Positions 36,866-46,684 of a stretch of DNA of 57,410 nucleotides are shown here, piece by piece; the stretch's first letter is position 1; the number at the start of each line of letters is the position of its first letter. The stretch is taken from the NCBI GenBank assembly GCA_018436725.1, contig JAHDKT010000025.1, positions 1-57,410 of the forward strand, given 5' to 3'. The DNA is from Synergistaceae bacterium. Its GTDB lineage: Bacteria > Synergistota > Synergistia > Synergistales > Aminobacteriaceae. The translations under genes and the position numbers were made by a program. The notes beneath the pieces are model-generated. The model did not search any database. It saw nothing but the letters and a program-made list of their open reading frames with translations, and had not been told where the DNA came from.

Positions 36866-37939
36866 CTATACCACGTCGAAGGCGACATACGGCGATGTCG
36901 AAAGAGCGAGCAAAGCGCCGTAGTCGGGGAAAAAGCGCATGATATCGCCGAGCGCCGGTTCCGGCCGGACATGCTCGACGTCGATGATCGTATGGTCGCT
37001 CGACCCTCCGAGAATGACCGCTCCAGACAGCTCGGGCGTCAGCCCCTCGATCCTGACATCCTGCCGGCCAACCGCGGCGATCGCTCTGAGGCGCTCGCCC
37101 CTGTCCTCGAAGACGGGGGCTCCGCCGAAGGCGTCCAATCCCAGCGGACCAACGGGGACGGACGGTTTTCTGTACGCTTCGATTACCTCCGCTTCGAGAC
37201 ACACCGTACGCTGATGAAGCCACGGTATATCCCTTGATCCGGTCACATCGGCTCCGATGAGAATGGCCTCTCCCACGCGGAGGTTGTTGATTCCCGCAGG
37301 CATGGTTCCGTTTTCCAGAAGCGCGAGCGAAGAGGTCGACCCTCCTGAATAGACCGGGAGAGGGTATTCGAGAGAGCGTTCCAACTCTTTTCCGATGGAC
37401 AAAAGCTGTTCCAACTTCTCCGGCACGGGGAGGACGCCGCCGAAGCAGCCGAAATTCACGCCGACGCCTACGCACCGCACCCGAGGGGATGCTTTCAGAG
37501 CGGCGGCAATCTTCTCCATGCGTCCCATCCAGACTCCCTCGCGAAGATCTCCGAGGTCCGCCATGACGACGACCTCGTGCGTCTTGCCAGCGGCGCGGCA
37601 CTCCCGATCGATGACGGATACCGTCTCCGCCATCGAGACAAGCGTTCTGTCCGCAATGCGAACAACCAGGGAAATTTCACTCGGCATGGGAATCCGGAGA
37701 AGCAGCAGCGGAAGTCCGAGGTTCATTGTACGGATGGATGCCAGATTGTCAATCCTGCTGTCGCCGAGTTCCGCGCACCCTCCCTCCGCCATGGCCCGTA
37801 CGACCGGTTCCCTGGCGCATACTCCCTTGGCGACGCCGGTGAGCGAGATACCGGAGCGCGCGCATCGTTCCACCACGCGCGCAGCGTTTTCGAGGATCTT
37901 GTTCCTGGATACGAGAAGACGGGGATAGCGGACGTTCAC
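36866..37939 (-). CDS. Ornithine racemase-like PLP enzyme (alanine racemase N-domain)
   Basis: A 357-aa single-barrel PLP racemase of the alanine racemase family that resembles clostridial ornithine racemase (Orr) by the opening YPRLLVSRNKI, the PLP-lysine in TGVAKGVCA (Lys38), GDSRIDNL, and VVVMADLGDLREGVW. Substrate is inferred; other basic or neutral amino acids are possible. GTG 37939 is preferred because GAGGAGG lies 6 nt upstream, just after the nfo stop. The ATG at 37945 overlaps that stop but leaves almost no spacer. Ends the dnaX-to-nfo run and is followed by a terminator. Confidence 0.82.
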   Translation of the reverse strand: MNVRYPRLLVSRNKILENAARVVERCARSGISLTGVAKGVCAREPVVRAMAEGGCAELGDSRIDNLASIRTMNLGLPLLLLRIPMPSEISLVVRIADRTLVSMAETVSVIDRECRAAGKTHEVVVMADLGDLREGVWMGRMEKIAAALKASPRVRCVGVGVNFGCFGGVLPVPEKLEQLLSIGKELERSLEYPLPVYSGGSTSSLALLENGTMPAGINNLRVGEAILIGADVTGSRDIPWLHQRTVCLEAEVIEAYRKPSVPVGPLGLDAFGGAPVFEDRGERLRAIAAVGRQDVRIEGLTPELSGAVILGGSSDHTIIDVEHVRPEPALGDIMRFFPDYGALLALSTSPYVAFDVV

Positions 37940-37941
37940 GG

Positions 37942-38784
37942 TCATCCTCCTCTCAATTTGCGTAAAATAGCCATGTTCCCGGCATGACCGGAGGCGTTCT
38001 GCGGGGTCTCCAGAATGCATGGAGTATGTTCCCAGAGCGGGTCGTTGAGTATAAAGGAGAAAGGAGCGAATCCGAGCGTCCCTTCTCCGATATGGGCATG
38101 CCTATCGAGCCCTCGGCCCATATCGTGGAAGCTATCGTTGAAATGCCAGCATCCGACCCTGTCGAGCCCCACCGTGTCGTCCACCTGATCGAGAAGGCGC
38201 TGATAGGCGGCTTCCGTCCGCATATCGAAGCCTGCTGCGAACATGTGGCATGTATCCATGCAGATTCCGACCCTCGACGGCCAGTCGAGGGTGTCGAGGA
38301 TTCTTCTGAACTGTTTGAAGTCCCGACCCAAAAGATCTCCCTGTCCTGCCATGGTCTCAAGCAGGATACGGACTCGTTTGTGACTCGTCCTATCGAGTAT
38401 GGAGGCAAGCCGCTCCGCTACAAGGTCGAGAGCGGGTTCGGCGCTTCTCCCCCGCGACGAGCCGGGGTGAAGCACGAGATCGTCGATCCCCAGAAGGTCG
38501 CACCGCTCGATTTCATCTTCGAGCGCCGCAATGCTCTTCGGCCCCGTGGCGTCGGTCGCCGCAAGATTGATGAGATACGACGCATGCACGACGATTTCCT
38601 CTATGGAACTGGCCGCCCATGAACGGTAGAAACGCTCGCCCCTTGCCTGGGAGAGAGGGGCGCTTCTCCACTGGAGCTGGTTTTTCGAAAAAATCTGTAT
38701 CGCCTCGCAGCCGAGCGCCTCTCCGCGCTCGATGCTTTTTTCCAGTCCTCCGGCGATGGAGACATGGGCGCCTATTTTCGACAT
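37942..38784 (-). CDS. nfo: Endonuclease IV (AP endonuclease)
   Basis: Zinc-dependent AP endonuclease that starts base-excision repair at abasic sites, 280 aa. The opening is IGAHVSIAGGLEKSIERGEALG. Metal ligands lie in VHASYLINLA, LHPGSS, ETMAGQG, CMDTCHMFAAG, HFNDS and HAHIGEGTLG, all typical. Starts at ATG 38784, 17 nt after the Nudix gene stop. Confidence 0.96.
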   Translation of the reverse strand: MSKIGAHVSIAGGLEKSIERGEALGCEAIQIFSKNQLQWRSAPLSQARGERFYRSWAASSIEEIVVHASYLINLAATDATGPKSIAALEDEIERCDLLGIDDLVLHPGSSRGRSAEPALDLVAERLASILDRTSHKRVRILLETMAGQGDLLGRDFKQFRRILDTLDWPSRVGICMDTCHMFAAGFDMRTEAAYQRLLDQVDDTVGLDRVGCWHFNDSFHDMGRGLDRHAHIGEGTLGFAPFSFILNDPLWEHTPCILETPQNASGHAGNMAILRKLRGG

Positions 38785-38800
38785 CGATCTTCTCCCTTCC

Positions 38801-39442
38801 TCACAGCAGACGGCGGACTTTTTCCATGATCCTGGCGGTGACGCCCCAGACGACCGAGCCGTCCGGAAGATCGTACTCCGGGTAGGAGATCGTACGCCCG
38901 TCCTCTCCCTGTATTCCTTTGGGAAACGAGGAAAAACGGATCTCGGTCCTCCGGGGTTCCGCAGGAAAACAGGCTATATCGACGACGTACGCGGCGCTGA
39001 TTTCCGACGGAGGTAGAACGAGTTCTCTTTCCGGATCGATTCCGGAAACCGCTCCAAGCACCGGAAACACCTCCACTCCGCTGACCACGGTATATTCGGG
39101 AGGCAGCAGCAGCAAAGGTTTCACGATTCCGGGAGGTATGCCGGTCTCCTCTTCGGTCTCCCGTAGAGCGGTCTGCAAGGGCGTTTCGTCGGAGGCGTCC
39201 TTCATTCCGCCGGGGAAGCAGATTTCCCCCCCGTGGCGGGAGAGCTGGGGGGAGCGTCTCAAAAAGAGAATGCGAAGGGTATCTCCCGAGGGGAACAGAG
39301 GAACGAGCACCGCGCTCCGCCGCATATCCTCCGACGGTATCTCGCTCCACGAAGGGAAGACGCCGTTGTTTGGTATTTTTTTCAGGAGTTCCGTTCCGGG
39401 GTGGTTCGGGGAGAAACACCCTTCGCCGTTTCGCTGCATCAT
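38801..39442 (-). CDS. Nudix hydrolase (CoA/ADP-ribose pyrophosphatase-like)
   Basis: 213 aa. The Nudix box is GGMKDASDETPLQTALRETE followed by EETGI, preceded by SRHGGEICFPG. This is close to CoA pyrophosphatase (NudL-type) proteins, although the substrate cannot be fixed from sequence. The start at ATG 39442 overlaps the pyk stop as ATGA; an ATG directly after it (39439) is equally possible. Upstream extensions of the frame run through pyk and were rejected. Between pyk and nfo. Confidence 0.9.
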   Translation of the reverse strand: MMQRNGEGCFSPNHPGTELLKKIPNNGVFPSWSEIPSEDMRRSAVLVPLFPSGDTLRILFLRRSPQLSRHGGEICFPGGMKDASDETPLQTALRETEEETGIPPGIVKPLLLLPPEYTVVSGVEVFPVLGAVSGIDPERELVLPPSEISAAYVVDIACFPAEPRRTEIRFSSFPKGIQGEDGRTISYPEYDLPDGSVVWGVTARIMEKVRRLL

Positions 39443-41190
39443 GCCGTCAACTTCACTTTGCCGTGGTAGAGTATGCCCCTGTACCCGTCGACAGTGACTA
39501 CCATGCCGTCCGAAAGAATGGAGAGCGCATCCTCCGCGCTGACGATACACGGGATGCCGAGTTCGAGGGCGACGATGGCGGTATGCGACGTAAGCCCTCC
39601 CTCTTCGACGACGATAGCGGATGCGAGACGCATGGCGGGAAGGTACTCCTTGTCGGTGTTTCTGGCGACGAGGACGGCCCCCTTCGTCATCTTCTCCTTC
39701 GCCTCGGCGGCGCTCCTAGCGGCGCAGACGACGCCTCGCGCCTCGCGCTTCAGCAGGGAGAGTCCTTTCAGGAGGACTTTTCCGGCGATGTGCACCTGCA
39801 GAAGGTTCGTCGTTCCGGCGGTTCCGAGGGGAACGCCCGCGGTCACGACCACGAGTTCCCCTTCTTTGATATGGCCGCTCGCGACGCAGGAGCCCAGCAC
39901 CGAGTCGACCGCGGTGTTCTGATCGGTCATCTCCTCTTTCATCAGAGGGAGCACACCCCAGCAGAGCGCAAGCTCCCGCCACGTGCGCAACGACGGAGTC
40001 GCCCCGAGAATCGTGCACGGGGGACGGTGCTTGCTGACCATCTGCGCGGTGCTGCCGCTCTTCGTCATCGAGACGATCGCAGCGGCTTTCATCTGGCGGG
40101 CGATAAGAACGGCGGCGCCGCTCACCGCGTCCGGAACGCCCATCGTCGTGGATACGGAGTGGAGCGGCCTTTCCCACAGTTCTATCTCGTTCTCGGCTTT
40201 GGAGACGATGCGCTTCATCGTCTCCACCGAGCGGAGAGGGTACGCCCCCTTCGCCGTCTCGCCGGAGAGCATGACGGCGTCCGCACCGTCCAGAACCGCG
40301 TTGGCTACGTCGCTCGCCTCGGCTCTGGTCGGTCTCGGGTTGCGGATCATCGAATCGAGCATCTGCGTCGCGACGATGACAGCCTTCCCCTTGGCGCGGC
40401 AGATGTCGATGATCCGTTTTTGCTGCAACGGCACGTCCTCGGTGGGGATCTCCACTCCGAGATCGCCGCGGGCGATCATCATGCCGTCAACAACTTCCGC
40501 GATCTCCTCTATGTTCTGGACGGCCTGCCGGGTCTCTATCTTGGCGATGACTTTCATGGACCCTCCGAACTCCTCCATGATGCGTCGGACCTCCATGATG
40601 TCGCGTCTGTTCTTTACGAAGGAGACGGCGATGTACTCCATCTCGTGCTGCACGCCCCAGCGGATGTCCTCGATATCCTTCTCGGAGAGCGCAGGCAGAG
40701 AGAGTTCCGCTCCGGGTATGTTGATACCCTTGGTATCGCCGAGGAGCCCCCCCACGATGACCTTGCAGACAACCTCGTCGCTCCGGATCTCCTCGACTTT
40801 GAGATGGAGGGTGCCGTCGTCGATGAAGATCTCCTGACCGACCGCCACCTCCCCGGCGAGCTGAGGGTAGTTCATGAAGACCCTGGAACTGTCGCCGACT
40901 ATCTCCTCGGTCGTCAGCACAAGGAGGGTACCTTGTTCGAGTGCGACGGCGCCGCCCTCGACCTTGCCCGTGCGGATCTCCGGCCCCTTGGTATCCAGAA
41001 GGGCCGCAATGGGGGTGTTCAGATCCTTTTCAACGCGACGGACAAGCTCCAGCATCCGGAGGTGTCCTTCGTAAACGCCGTGGCTGAAGTTCAGGCGCGC
41101 GACATTCATTCCCGCCTTCGCCATGGCGGAGAGCGTTTCGTAGTTGGAACACGCCGGACCGATGGTACAGACAATCTTCACTTTCGTCAT
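39439..41190 (-). CDS. pyk: Pyruvate kinase with C-terminal PEP-utiliser swivelling domain
   Basis: Makes pyruvate and ATP from PEP + ADP. 583 aa. The barrel has VCTIGPA near the N-terminus, MIARGDLGVEIP and ATQMLDSM; the C-terminal regulatory domain follows. The last about 100 residues add a PEP-mobile domain with GGLTSHTAIVALELGIPC (Thr534, Ser535, His536), as in the Bacillus-type long pyruvate kinases. It starts 42 nt after the dnaE stop. The extra domain means three proteins in the window carry a GGxTxH loop. Confidence 0.95.
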   Translation of the reverse strand: MTKVKIVCTIGPACSNYETLSAMAKAGMNVARLNFSHGVYEGHLRMLELVRRVEKDLNTPIAALLDTKGPEIRTGKVEGGAVALEQGTLLVLTTEEIVGDSSRVFMNYPQLAGEVAVGQEIFIDDGTLHLKVEEIRSDEVVCKVIVGGLLGDTKGINIPGAELSLPALSEKDIEDIRWGVQHEMEYIAVSFVKNRRDIMEVRRIMEEFGGSMKVIAKIETRQAVQNIEEIAEVVDGMMIARGDLGVEIPTEDVPLQQKRIIDICRAKGKAVIVATQMLDSMIRNPRPTRAEASDVANAVLDGADAVMLSGETAKGAYPLRSVETMKRIVSKAENEIELWERPLHSVSTTMGVPDAVSGAAVLIARQMKAAAIVSMTKSGSTAQMVSKHRPPCTILGATPSLRTWRELALCWGVLPLMKEEMTDQNTAVDSVLGSCVASGHIKEGELVVVTAGVPLGTAGTTNLLQVHIAGKVLLKGLSLLKREARGVVCAARSAAEAKEKMTKGAVLVARNTDKEYLPAMRLASAIVVEEGGLTSHTAIVALELGIPCIVSAEDALSILSDGMVVTVDGYRGILYHGKVKLTA

Positions 41191-41232
41191 GGGACAGGAC
41201 TCCTTTCAAACTCTCTTTTACAAATCCGGCCT

Positions 41233-44200
41233 TCAACCGATCTGAAACAATTCCTCCGGAATAACTTCCGAGAGGACAGGAGCGATACCGGCCCGCGCAT
41301 CGACTTTAATATCCTGCAGATAGAGCACCGTCGATTCACTGTCGTTGCGTAGCTCCAGCAGAACAGGAGATTTTCCGGGACACGCTTTCAACGCCCGGAT
41401 AAAATCCTTGAACGAGATATTATGTAAAAAATCGGCGAGGAGCGAGATACGAACGAAAGAGGCGGTTCCGTTTCTACCGTCGTCCTCGTCGAGAAGCGTC
41501 ACGCTCTTCGCGATAATATTCGTGTCTCCCCGCTCCTCGGGAAAGCCGGAGACAAGGCAGACGCGTCCGGGCTGAATGGCGCCGCGCAAAGACTCCCACG
41601 TACGAGGAAAGCAAACGGCCTCTATCCGTGATTCGGCGTCCTCGATCTCGACGATCCCCATCTGATCTCCGTTCTTCGTAGTGCGTTCTTTCACGGAGAG
41701 GACAAGCCCGCCCACCAGGGCCGGTATCCGCTTGCTGCGCCACGATCCGACCTCTGCGATACTGCAGTTGGAGAGGGCGCGTACCTTCTTCTCGAACTGT
41801 TCGAAAGGGTGGCCGGAGATGTAGAGTCCCATGGCCTCTTTCTCCATTTCAAGGCGCTCAAGCAGCGAAAAATCCGGAACATCGGGAAGATCGGGACCGG
41901 CGGCGTCTTCCTCGGGAAGGGATTCGAAGAGCGAACACTGATTGCTGTTCGCACACTTCTTCTGGGCCGCCGAAATCAGCTCCGGCAGCCCCTCAAGCAG
42001 CTTGCGGCGGTTGTTTTCGAGGGTATCGAAGGCGCCCGCCCGTATCAGGTTTTCGACGACCGACTTGTTGACGACCCGCAGATCGACCCGGCGGAGGAAA
42101 TCCCACATGGAGAGAAAGGACGTTCCCGTGTTCCTCGCCGAGAGAATCGCCTCGACAGCGGTGTGCCCGGACTTCGCGACGGCCCCCAGTCCGAAACGGA
42201 CGACCTCGCCGACGGGGGTGAAGCTTGCCATGGAGGAGTTGATGTCGGGAGGGAGCACGTCGATGCCGGAGTTTCGTACTTCTTTCACGTACGCCGCCAT
42301 ATTCTCCTTTTTCGATCCGATCTGGCTGGAGAGATAGGCCGCCATGAACTCGGGGCGAAAGTTCGCCTTGAGCCATGCCGTCTGGTAGGTGATCAGCGCG
42401 TACGCGGCGCTGTGCGACTTGTTGAAGCCGTACCCTGCGAACTCCTGGATGATATCGAATATTTCCTGCGCCGATTTTTCGTCGATATTCCGCTGTCTGC
42501 ACCCCTCGACGAACTTCGCGCGCTGCTGCTCCATCACGTCGGCTTTCTTCTTTCCCATGGCGCGCCGGAGAAGGTCGGCCTCTCCGAGAGAGTACCCGGC
42601 GAGAATGGCGGCGCACTGCATGACCTGCTCCTGGTAGAGCACCACGCCGTACGTTTCGCGCAGCACGTCCTCCAGAAGGGGGTGGAGGTACTTCACCTTG
42701 GCACGTCCGTGTTTGCACTCGATGTACTGGTCCACCATTCCGCTTCCCAGAGGGCCGGGGCGGTACATGGCGAGCACGGCGATAAGATCCTCGAAACAAT
42801 CAACCTGAAGTTTCTTGAGAAGTTGGCGCATTCCGGTCGATTCAAGCTGGAAGACCCCGAGAGTATCCGCTTTCTGCAGCATTTCGTACGTCTTTCTGTC
42901 GTCGAGCGACAGTTTCTCCATATCCGGGGCTTGCTTCCCTCCCAGCGAGATATTCTTAAGCGCCTCTTCGATGACCGAGAGCGTCCGGAGCCCGAGAAAA
43001 TCCATTTTCACGAGGCCGAGCTTCTCCACCGGCTCCATCGGGAACTGCGTGACGATCTGATCCTGGCCTATGCGGCGCACGGGAACGAGATCAGTCACCG
43101 GAACAGGGGTGATCACCACTCCGGCGGCGTGCTGCGAACAGTGGCGGGCAAGCCCTTCGATATTGGAGGCGACATCGAGCACGCGCGCCACCATAGGGTT
43201 GCTCTTTTTCATCTCGGCAAGCTCCGGAACCTGCTCCACGGCTTCGCCGATGGAATGGATTCCCATCGGGGGAATGAGCCGCGTGATGGCGACGACGTCC
43301 CGCACGGGCATGCCGAGCACCCTGCCGACGTCTGTCACCGCCGCCCTGCTCTTGAGACGCCCGAACGTGACGATCTGGGATACTTTGTCGTGCCCGTATT
43401 TTTCCGTGATGTAATGAAGCAGTTCGTCGCGCCCCTTGTCGGAGACGTCCGTATCGATATCGGGCATGCTGATACGCTCCGGGTTGAGGAATCGCTCGAA
43501 GAGCAGGTTATACTTTATCGGGTCGAGTTCGGTAATCTTAAGGCTCCAGGCCACGAGAGAGCCGGCCGCGGACCCTCGTCCGGGACCTATCGGGATCCCT
43601 CGTTTCTTCGCGGCCTTGATGATGCCCGCGACGATCAGGAAGTACCCCGCGAACCCCATCGAGTTGATCACGCCGATCTCGAAATCGAGGCGCTTCCGGT
43701 ACTCCTCCGGGACAGGATCGCCGACGCGCTCGCCCAGGCCGACGATCGCCTCTTTTTCGAGGTTAGATTCAAGCGTCTCCCCCTCCGGAAGGTCGAGCCG
43801 CGGAAGTTTGTAGTCGCGTCCTCCCAAAGGAAGGCGGACGTTGCAGCGCTCCGCGATGGCGACCGTGTTGTCGAGAGCGTCCGGCAGGTCCGTTCCGAAA
43901 ATGGAGTCCATCTCCTCGGGAGATCGAAAGTAGAAGTCGTTGCTGGAGAACGACATCCTGTTTTCATCGTCGAGGCTGCTCTTCGTTTGGACACAGAGCA
44001 AAATCTCGTGCCAGTCGTAATCCTCTTTCAGCAGGTAGTGCGCGTCGTTGGTCGCGATCAGCGGAAAGTCGTGTTCCCTCGCCATCCTGACGAGCCCCTT
44101 GTTGGCGACGGCCTGTTCCGGGATGGCGTTGTACATAACCTCGAGGAAGAAGTTCTCCTTTCCCACGATATCCCTGTAGAGAAACGCTCGCTCCAGCGCC

Positions 44201-44658
44201 TCTTTTTCGCGCCCGTCGAGTATGAGCGACGGGATTTCCCCCGCGAGGCACGCGGACGAAACGATCAGTCCTTTCTTGTACTGCGCCAGCAGAGCATGGT
44301 CTATCCTCGGCTTGCTGTAGAAACCGTCGGTATACGCGATGGAACAGAGTTTGACGAGGTTCCGGTACCCCTCGTCGGTCTCCGCCAGGAGTATCAGATG
44401 GTGGTTCTTGCCTCGTTTTTCCCTGGAGGTGTGTCCGTCGGGGTCGACATAGACTTCGCACCCGATGATCGGCTTGACCCCCGCCGACGTGCACTTATCG
44501 TAAAACTCGACCGCCCCGTACATCGCGCCGTGATCCGTCATCGCGACGGCGGGCATGCCGAACTCGACGGCCTTGGCCGCGAGGTCGCCGCAGCGGATGG
44601 CGCCGTCGAGCAAGCTGTACTCCGTATGGACGTGCAAGTGGACAAATTTTCTGGTCAT
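41233..44658 (-). CDS. dnaE: DNA polymerase III subunit alpha
   Basis: Replicative polymerase, 1141 aa. The PHP domain opens FVHLHVHTEYSLLDGAIRC. The palm has GPGRGSAAGSLVAW and the catalytic PDIDTDVSDKGRDE. The block GYGFNKSHSAAYALITYQTA, HhH and OB domains follow. The ATG at 44658 is chosen by family; it comes 19 nt after the dnaX stop, and the frame upstream is dnaX. The ribosome site is weak. Confidence 0.96.
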   Translation of the reverse strand: MTRKFVHLHVHTEYSLLDGAIRCGDLAAKAVEFGMPAVAMTDHGAMYGAVEFYDKCTSAGVKPIIGCEVYVDPDGHTSREKRGKNHHLILLAETDEGYRNLVKLCSIAYTDGFYSKPRIDHALLAQYKKGLIVSSACLAGEIPSLILDGREKEALERAFLYRDIVGKENFFLEVMYNAIPEQAVANKGLVRMAREHDFPLIATNDAHYLLKEDYDWHEILLCVQTKSSLDDENRMSFSSNDFYFRSPEEMDSIFGTDLPDALDNTVAIAERCNVRLPLGGRDYKLPRLDLPEGETLESNLEKEAIVGLGERVGDPVPEEYRKRLDFEIGVINSMGFAGYFLIVAGIIKAAKKRGIPIGPGRGSAAGSLVAWSLKITELDPIKYNLLFERFLNPERISMPDIDTDVSDKGRDELLHYITEKYGHDKVSQIVTFGRLKSRAAVTDVGRVLGMPVRDVVAITRLIPPMGIHSIGEAVEQVPELAEMKKSNPMVARVLDVASNIEGLARHCSQHAAGVVITPVPVTDLVPVRRIGQDQIVTQFPMEPVEKLGLVKMDFLGLRTLSVIEEALKNISLGGKQAPDMEKLSLDDRKTYEMLQKADTLGVFQLESTGMRQLLKKLQVDCFEDLIAVLAMYRPGPLGSGMVDQYIECKHGRAKVKYLHPLLEDVLRETYGVVLYQEQVMQCAAILAGYSLGEADLLRRAMGKKKADVMEQQRAKFVEGCRQRNIDEKSAQEIFDIIQEFAGYGFNKSHSAAYALITYQTAWLKANFRPEFMAAYLSSQIGSKKENMAAYVKEVRNSGIDVLPPDINSSMASFTPVGEVVRFGLGAVAKSGHTAVEAILSARNTGTSFLSMWDFLRRVDLRVVNKSVVENLIRAGAFDTLENNRRKLLEGLPELISAAQKKCANSNQCSLFESLPEEDAAGPDLPDVPDFSLLERLEMEKEAMGLYISGHPFEQFEKKVRALSNCSIAEVGSWRSKRIPALVGGLVLSVKERTTKNGDQMGIVEIEDAESRIEAVCFPRTWESLRGAIQPGRVCLVSGFPEERGDTNIIAKSVTLLDEDDGRNGTASFVRISLLADFLHNISFKDFIRALKACPGKSPVLLELRNDSESTVLYLQDIKVDARAGIAPVLSEVIPEELFQIG

Positions 44659-44677
44659 GTTCTCGGAATTCCCCGTT

Positions 44678-46543
44678 TCATATCTGATCCGCTTCTCCGG
44701 CAGGAGGCGGCTCCTCTTCATGCTCCTCCCGCTTCACCAGGATGACCTCGCCCTCCGACCACTTGAGCACCTCGTTGACGAGTCCTTCGAACGGAAGTCC
44801 GGGTTCTGCGGCTTTTGAAGGGTGCGACGTTTCTCCGCCGGCTGTTCCCTGCGAAGCTCTCTCCTCTTCCTTCTGCTGAAGGCCCTCCGGAGTCTTGAAC
44901 AAAAAAGGCGCCGCCGCCGGTTCTTTCCACGAGGAGGAGGGCGCCTCTTTCTGGCTTGGATCGTCGCCTCTGCACCGCCGACGCTCTCCTTTCCAGAGTA
45001 AAAAGAGTTCCGTCTTGGAGCCGAGCAGCTTTCCCGCTTCGGAGGCAAGCGCATGACTGTTCCTCTCCAAGGAGAGAACGGTGAAGCAATAACCAGCATC
45101 GTCAGGAAAGCGGATTTCCACAACGCTCTCTTCTACGGCGAGGGAGACGTCCGCGAGCAGACAGTACAGGGGGAGATTGTGTGTGAAGAGTCGTCGCTCC
45201 ACCTCTCTCCACATCGTCTCGGAGGGACCTCCTTCGAGCGGCGGCGTTTCTTCTCCCGGCGGTTCCGGGGCCGGCGGAACGGCGCGTTCCGGTCGGTCCT
45301 CCGCGCGCGGAGAAGGAGGGGGCGGGGGAACGCTTGGGGGCGTCTCTTCATCCCGGGGCGGAGCGCCGCGCACAGGAAGCGGAAGGGGTATTTCGAAGCG
45401 CTCCCGCGCCACATCCCTCTGCTCCCGCTCATGGATGCGCGGCTCGTCCGAGGAGACGCGGGATTCCAGTCCTTTCGCGGCAAGCAGCCCTGAGAGCACG
45501 TCGGAACGGAGACCCGTACGGACCTGAGGAATCAGTCTGGAGCAGTAGAGCATCATCTCCGAGAGCTGGTTTTCGGTCCAGGCGGCCGCTTCTCCATGAA
45601 GGAACTCCATCTCGCTATCGGAGAGGGAGAGAGCTTCAAGCACCGGCTTTCCCCATCGTTTCACCGCCCAGAGGTTGCGAAAGAGAAGAAATATCCCCTC
45701 CACCACCCGTTGCGGCGACGCTCCCTTCCGGAACATCTCCTCTAAAAAAAGAAATGGACGGACAGTATTCTCCTTCAGGGAGGAAATCCAGCGTTCGAGA
45801 TCGGAGAGAGTGCCGCCTCCGAGCAGACGGTCGGCCGCCTCCATGGAGACCGCCCCGTTGCCGAGGGATATGGCCTGCTCCATCAGGGAGAGCGCGTCCC
45901 GCAGCGCGCCGTCGGCGTGTCTGGCGATCTCGCGGACTGCCCCGGGGTCGAACGGAATGCCTTCGGCCGAGGCGACATGTTCGAGCCTTGAGCAGATGGC
46001 GCGCATCTCGATCCTGTGGAAGGGGATGTGCTGGCACCGTGAACGGATCGTCACCGGGACCTTGTGGGGTTCCGTCGTCGCAAGAATGAAGACGACGAAA
46101 GAGGGCGGCTCTTCAAGCGTTTTCAGCAACGCGTTGAATGCGGAGATCGAGAGCATGTGCACCTCGTCGATGATGTACACCTTCCAGCGCGCGGAGAACG
46201 GGGAGAGAGAGACGTGCGTCTTGAGTTCCCGTATCTCCTCGACGCCGTTGTTCGAGGCTCCGTCGATTTCGACGACATCGAGGCTGTCTCCGGCGCCTAT
46301 GGAGAGGCATTGATCGCACTCCCCGCAGGGCTCGAACCCATCCCTGAGCTGCGTGCAGTTGAGCGCTTTCGCGAGAAGGCGCGCCGCCGAGGTTTTTCCG
46401 CAGCCGCGAGGTCCCGAGAAAAGCCAGGCATGGGCGACCTGATCCCGTTGAAGCACTTTCTTCAGCACATCGACGACAGTCTCCTGACCGGCGATTTCGT
46501 TGAACGTGCGCGGTCTGTACCGGCGATAGAGAGATACGGACAC
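44678..46543 (-). CDS. dnaX: DNA polymerase III subunit gamma/tau
   Basis: Clamp-loader ATPase, 621 aa. Walker A GPRGCGKTSAARLLAK, the zinc site CTQLRDGFEPCGECDQC, Walker B YIIDEVHMLS and the sensor block TTEPHKVPVTIRSRCQ are intact. A Pro-rich linker precedes a C-terminal tau-like part. The start is GTG 46543, with AAAGGGGAG 6 nt upstream, giving MSVSLYRRYRPRTF. No classical A-run slippery site for a gamma form was seen; T-runs exist on the coding strand. First gene of the dnaX-dnaE-pyk run. Confidence 0.95.
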   Translation of the reverse strand: MSVSLYRRYRPRTFNEIAGQETVVDVLKKVLQRDQVAHAWLFSGPRGCGKTSAARLLAKALNCTQLRDGFEPCGECDQCLSIGAGDSLDVVEIDGASNNGVEEIRELKTHVSLSPFSARWKVYIIDEVHMLSISAFNALLKTLEEPPSFVVFILATTEPHKVPVTIRSRCQHIPFHRIEMRAICSRLEHVASAEGIPFDPGAVREIARHADGALRDALSLMEQAISLGNGAVSMEAADRLLGGGTLSDLERWISSLKENTVRPFLFLEEMFRKGASPQRVVEGIFLLFRNLWAVKRWGKPVLEALSLSDSEMEFLHGEAAAWTENQLSEMMLYCSRLIPQVRTGLRSDVLSGLLAAKGLESRVSSDEPRIHEREQRDVARERFEIPLPLPVRGAPPRDEETPPSVPPPPPSPRAEDRPERAVPPAPEPPGEETPPLEGGPSETMWREVERRLFTHNLPLYCLLADVSLAVEESVVEIRFPDDAGYCFTVLSLERNSHALASEAGKLLGSKTELFLLWKGERRRCRGDDPSQKEAPSSSWKEPAAAPFLFKTPEGLQQKEEERASQGTAGGETSHPSKAAEPGLPFEGLVNEVLKWSEGEVILVKREEHEEEPPPAGEADQI

Positions 46544-46627
46544 GGAATACTCCCCTTTCAAAAGGGTCGAATCGATCAAAGACGCTACACCATAAAGAAC
46601 CGAAGATCCTCTGGTAAAAAAAGCGGC

Positions 46628-46664
46628 AAAAAAAGTGCGGGGGGAAGGCGGTCTCTCCCCCCGC
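46628..46664 (-). terminator. Rho-independent terminator after the M48 gene
   Basis: An 8-bp stem GCGGGGGG/CCCCCCGC (46664-46657 with 46644-46637) is followed on the minus strand by AC and seven T residues (46634-46628). It comes about 20 nt after the M48 protease stop and separates it from dnaX. Confidence 0.9.
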
Positions 46665-46684
46665 TTCTATTGTACCATCAGATT

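Noticed and set aside
41809..44745. Plus-strand open frame of 978 codons opposite dnaE
   Set aside because: Antisense shadow of dnaE; no ribosome site or domain.
45735..45760. T-run on the dnaX coding strand as a frameshift site for a gamma form
   Set aside because: The run (TTTCTTTTTTTAG) is not a classical slippery A-run with stem; it lies upstream of most of the linker, and a frameshift there would give a very short product. Not supported.
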